64,000 bases of DNA from JANWVO01 sp964458495. Its GTDB lineage: Bacteria > Acidobacteriota > Terriglobia > Bryobacterales > Bryobacteraceae. The DNA is taken from the NCBI GenBank assembly GCA_964458495.1, contig CAYWJB010000018.1:8633-72632 (forward strand), given 5' to 3'. A program made the position numbers and the translations under genes. Positions 62,071-64,000 of the stretch are shown one piece after another (the first letter of the stretch is position 1; every line of letters starts with the position of its first letter). The notes under the pieces are model-generated. The model had not been told where the DNA came from and ran no database searches. It saw only the letters and a program-made list of their open reading frames with translations.

Positions 62071-62129
62071 CCGCGGCAGCCCGTGGCCCGCCTCCTCCCA
62101 GCTTAGCAGCGCCCTGCCGCTGCCGCGGA

Positions 62130-63323
62130 TCACTGAATCATTTCCGCCAGGAATTGTTCGATCCGTCCGAGGCCCTTCTCCAGGTTCTCCATCGACGTGG
62201 CATAGGAAATCCGCACGTGGTGCTCCGTGCCGAAGGCTTCGCCCGGCACCACCGCCACATGCGCCCTTTCCAGCAGTTTCTCGGCGAACTGCATGGGCGT
62301 GTGGATCCCGTTCCGCCCCAGGGCGGAGTGGATGTTCGGATACGCGTAGAACGCGCCGCGCGGTTCGGCGCATTTCACGCCCGGCATCCGCCGCAGCCGG
62401 TCCACCACGAACTGCCTCCGCTTCCTGTATTCGGCCAGCATCACGTCCACCGAGCTCTGGTCGCCCAGCAGCGCCTCGATCGCCGCTTTCTGCGCGATCG
62501 ACGTGGGGTTCGAGGTCGAGTGCGACTGGAGCTTGATGATCGCCGCGCACACCTCGGCCGGCGCCAGCGTGAACCCGATGCGCCAGCCCGTCATGGCGTA
62601 GGTCTTCGACAGCGATCCCGCCACCACCACGTGATCCTTCATGCCCGCAACCGCCGCCACCGAATACGGCTCGCTCTCGTACAGGAAGCGGCAGTAGCAC
62701 TCGTCCGTCATCAGCCAGAAGCCGTGCTTCTTCGCCAGGTGGGCGATCTTCCCGAACTCGGCGGGATCGATGACGGCGCCCGATGGATTGCACGGTGAGT
62801 TCACGATCAGCAGCCGGGTTTTCGGCGTAATGGCGCGCTCGATCTGCGCCGCCGTCAGCGCGAACCCCTCCTGTTCGCTCGTCTCCACCAGGACCGGACG
62901 CCCGCCCGAGTAACTGACCACGTCGTAGTAGGTCACCCAGTACGGCACCGGGATGATGACCTCATCGCCTTCGTTCACCAGCACCTGCACGGTGTTGAAG
63001 ATCGCGTGCTTCCCGCCGACACTCACCACGCATTCCGGAACCTTGTAATCGGTTCCGTAATCCAGCCGGTGCCGCTGGCAGACCGCGTCGCGCAGTTCCT
63101 GGATCCCCGGCATCGCCGTGTACCGCGTGAAGTTCTCCTCCAGCGCGCGCACCGCCGCCTTCTTGATGTTGTCGGGAGTGGGGAAATCAGGCTCGCCCAC
63201 GCCGAAGTCGACGACGTCGAACCCCGCTCGGCGGAGCTTCTCGGCTTCCGCGGACACGCGCGCCGTCGAGGACACGCTGATGGACTGGACTCGGTCGGAT
63301 AGGGACGCAGCTCGTTCAATCAT
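62130..63323 (-). CDS. aspartate aminotransferase-like class I aminotransferase
   Basis: A 397-residue PLP enzyme of the Ib (thermophile AspAT) group. Motifs: VVDFGVGEPDFPTP, RYTAMPGIQELR, NSPCNPSGAV, and PLP lysine K240 in GSLSKTYAMTGWRIG. It would interconvert aspartate and oxaloacetate; members of this group can also act on prephenate. The ATG at 63323 follows coaD by 31 bp on the same strand, so the two may be co-transcribed. It is a different subfamily from the AlaC-like enzyme at 44421. Confidence 0.88.
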   Translation of the reverse strand: MIERAASLSDRVQSISVSSTARVSAEAEKLRRAGFDVVDFGVGEPDFPTPDNIKKAAVRALEENFTRYTAMPGIQELRDAVCQRHRLDYGTDYKVPECVVSVGGKHAIFNTVQVLVNEGDEVIIPVPYWVTYYDVVSYSGGRPVLVETSEQEGFALTAAQIERAITPKTRLLIVNSPCNPSGAVIDPAEFGKIAHLAKKHGFWLMTDECYCRFLYESEPYSVAAVAGMKDHVVVAGSLSKTYAMTGWRIGFTLAPAEVCAAIIKLQSHSTSNPTSIAQKAAIEALLGDQSSVDVMLAEYRKRRQFVVDRLRRMPGVKCAEPRGAFYAYPNIHSALGRNGIHTPMQFAEKLLERAHVAVVPGEAFGTEHHVRISYATSMENLEKGLGRIEQFLAEMIQ

Positions 63324-63354
63324 TGCCTTGCAGCTCGCTTCAGTTTGGCCGGGA

Positions 63355-63876
63355 TTACCCAGACGATTCGGGGCCGGAGAGCTCCCTTGGCAGCCTCTCC
63401 TTCAGTTTCGCCTCGACTTGGGGCGGCACCAGGCCGCTGACGTCGCCGCCCAGTGCGATCACCTCCTTCACCAGCCGTGAGCTCAGGAAGGAGTATGCCT
63501 CTCCTGCCATCATAAACATAGTCTCGATCTCCGGCGCCAGCCGCCGGTTCATCAGCGCCATCTGAAGCTCGTACTCGTAGTCGGAAATCGCCCGGATGCC
63601 CCGCAGCAGCAGGCACGCTCCGCGCCGCCTTGCATACTCGACCAGCAGCCCGTCGAACGAGTCCACCTCCACGTTTTGCCAATGCCCCGTTGCTGAACGC
63701 AGCATCTCCACGCGCTCCTCGGACGTGAACAACGGCTGCTTGCCGGCGTTGCGCAACACCGCCACCACCAGCTTGTCCACCAGCGGGGCGCATCGTCCGA
63801 TCAGGTCCAGATGTCCGAACGTAACCGGATCGAACGAGCCTGGATAGACTGCGATTCGAGGTTTCTGGCTGTTCAA
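63355..63876 (-). CDS. coaD: phosphopantetheine adenylyltransferase
   Basis: PPAT, which makes dephospho-CoA from 4'-phosphopantetheine and ATP in CoA synthesis. A 173-residue protein with the nucleotidyltransferase motif YPGSFDPVTFGHLDLI (T/HxGH), LLLRGIRAISDYEYE, and YSFLSSRLVKEV near the C-terminus. The start is TTG at 63876 with GGGAG 7 nt upstream; no ATG fits. In many bacteria coaD follows rsmD, which would lie beyond the right edge of the window. Confidence 0.95.
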   Translation of the reverse strand: MNSQKPRIAVYPGSFDPVTFGHLDLIGRCAPLVDKLVVAVLRNAGKQPLFTSEERVEMLRSATGHWQNVEVDSFDGLLVEYARRRGACLLLRGIRAISDYEYELQMALMNRRLAPEIETMFMMAGEAYSFLSSRLVKEVIALGGDVSGLVPPQVEAKLKERLPRELSGPESSG

Positions 63877-64000
63877 TGGAATGCTCCCGTGCCTTCCGGA
63901 TCGCCCCCATTTTACGACTTCCGGCTGCTGCCTCTGCCCGTCCCTGCTAGCCCAAGTTCGTCACGAGAGCGCCCAAAGGGCGGCTAAGTCGTTCAGAATC

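Overview
The window is GC-rich, densely packed draft bacterial sequence with two 100-N scaffold gaps (31929-32028 and 42793-42892). The gene content suggests an Acidobacteriota genome of the Solibacter/Bryobacter type. It has Tat-exported Gfo/Idh oxidoreductases, a CE15 esterase, a GH106-like rhamnosidase, an RraA-like aldolase, a gametolysin-like protease, a PEP-CTERM protein and an IS200-like/RAYT transposase. This assignment is inference from gene content; no rRNA or tRNA gene was seen.

Layout. 1-4145: a translationally coupled run of TPR protein (cut by the left edge), MFS transporter, GT4 glycosyltransferase and RimI-like acetyltransferase. 4214-5785: an exported D-aminoacylase-type amidohydrolase. 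5841-10043 (minus strand): translation genes rplM-rpsI, rpsB-tsf-pyrH-frr. 10139-13921: a stand-alone ThiH/HydG-like radical SAM protein and aconitase. 13973-22950: a catabolic block (RraA-like, UroD-like, GH106-like, Gfo/Idh, M14 peptidase). 23124-24754: a GT2/methyltransferase pair. 24789-30634 (minus): a tight electron-transfer operon running from a long acyl-CoA dehydrogenase through an ETF:quinone oxidoreductase fused to ferredoxin into EtfB and EtfA.

30842-33075 is the most unusual region. Pairs of short palindromic modules in opposite orientation form a 170-bp tandem array around a RAYT gene (32229-32723). The modules share conserved arms but differ in their hairpin cores, which is a REP/BIME-type system. 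After it come an M11 protease, a second Gfo/Idh, a PEP-CTERM protein, a lipoprotein with a structured leader, a rhomboid protease and a partial tad pilus locus (cpaB-tadB-tadC). The gap inside tadC looks artificial.

43462-64000 holds a GNAT protein, AlaC, a rhodanese-like gene whose active-site cysteine codon is TGA with an open frame continuing behind it (candidate selenoprotein), a CE15 esterase, a two-component system, a HIT-like protein, GT39, a Tat-signal DegT aminotransferase, a PleD-like diguanylate cyclase, an amidase/lytic transglycosylase pair, mobA, an orphan MlaF-like ATPase, an SH3 lipoprotein, an aspartate aminotransferase and coaD.

Regulation. Many genes carry a TAnnnT hexamer 5-12 nt before the start codon and little room for a Shine-Dalgarno site, which suggests frequent leaderless or very short-leader transcription. 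At two divergent gene pairs the opposing -10 boxes overlap physically.
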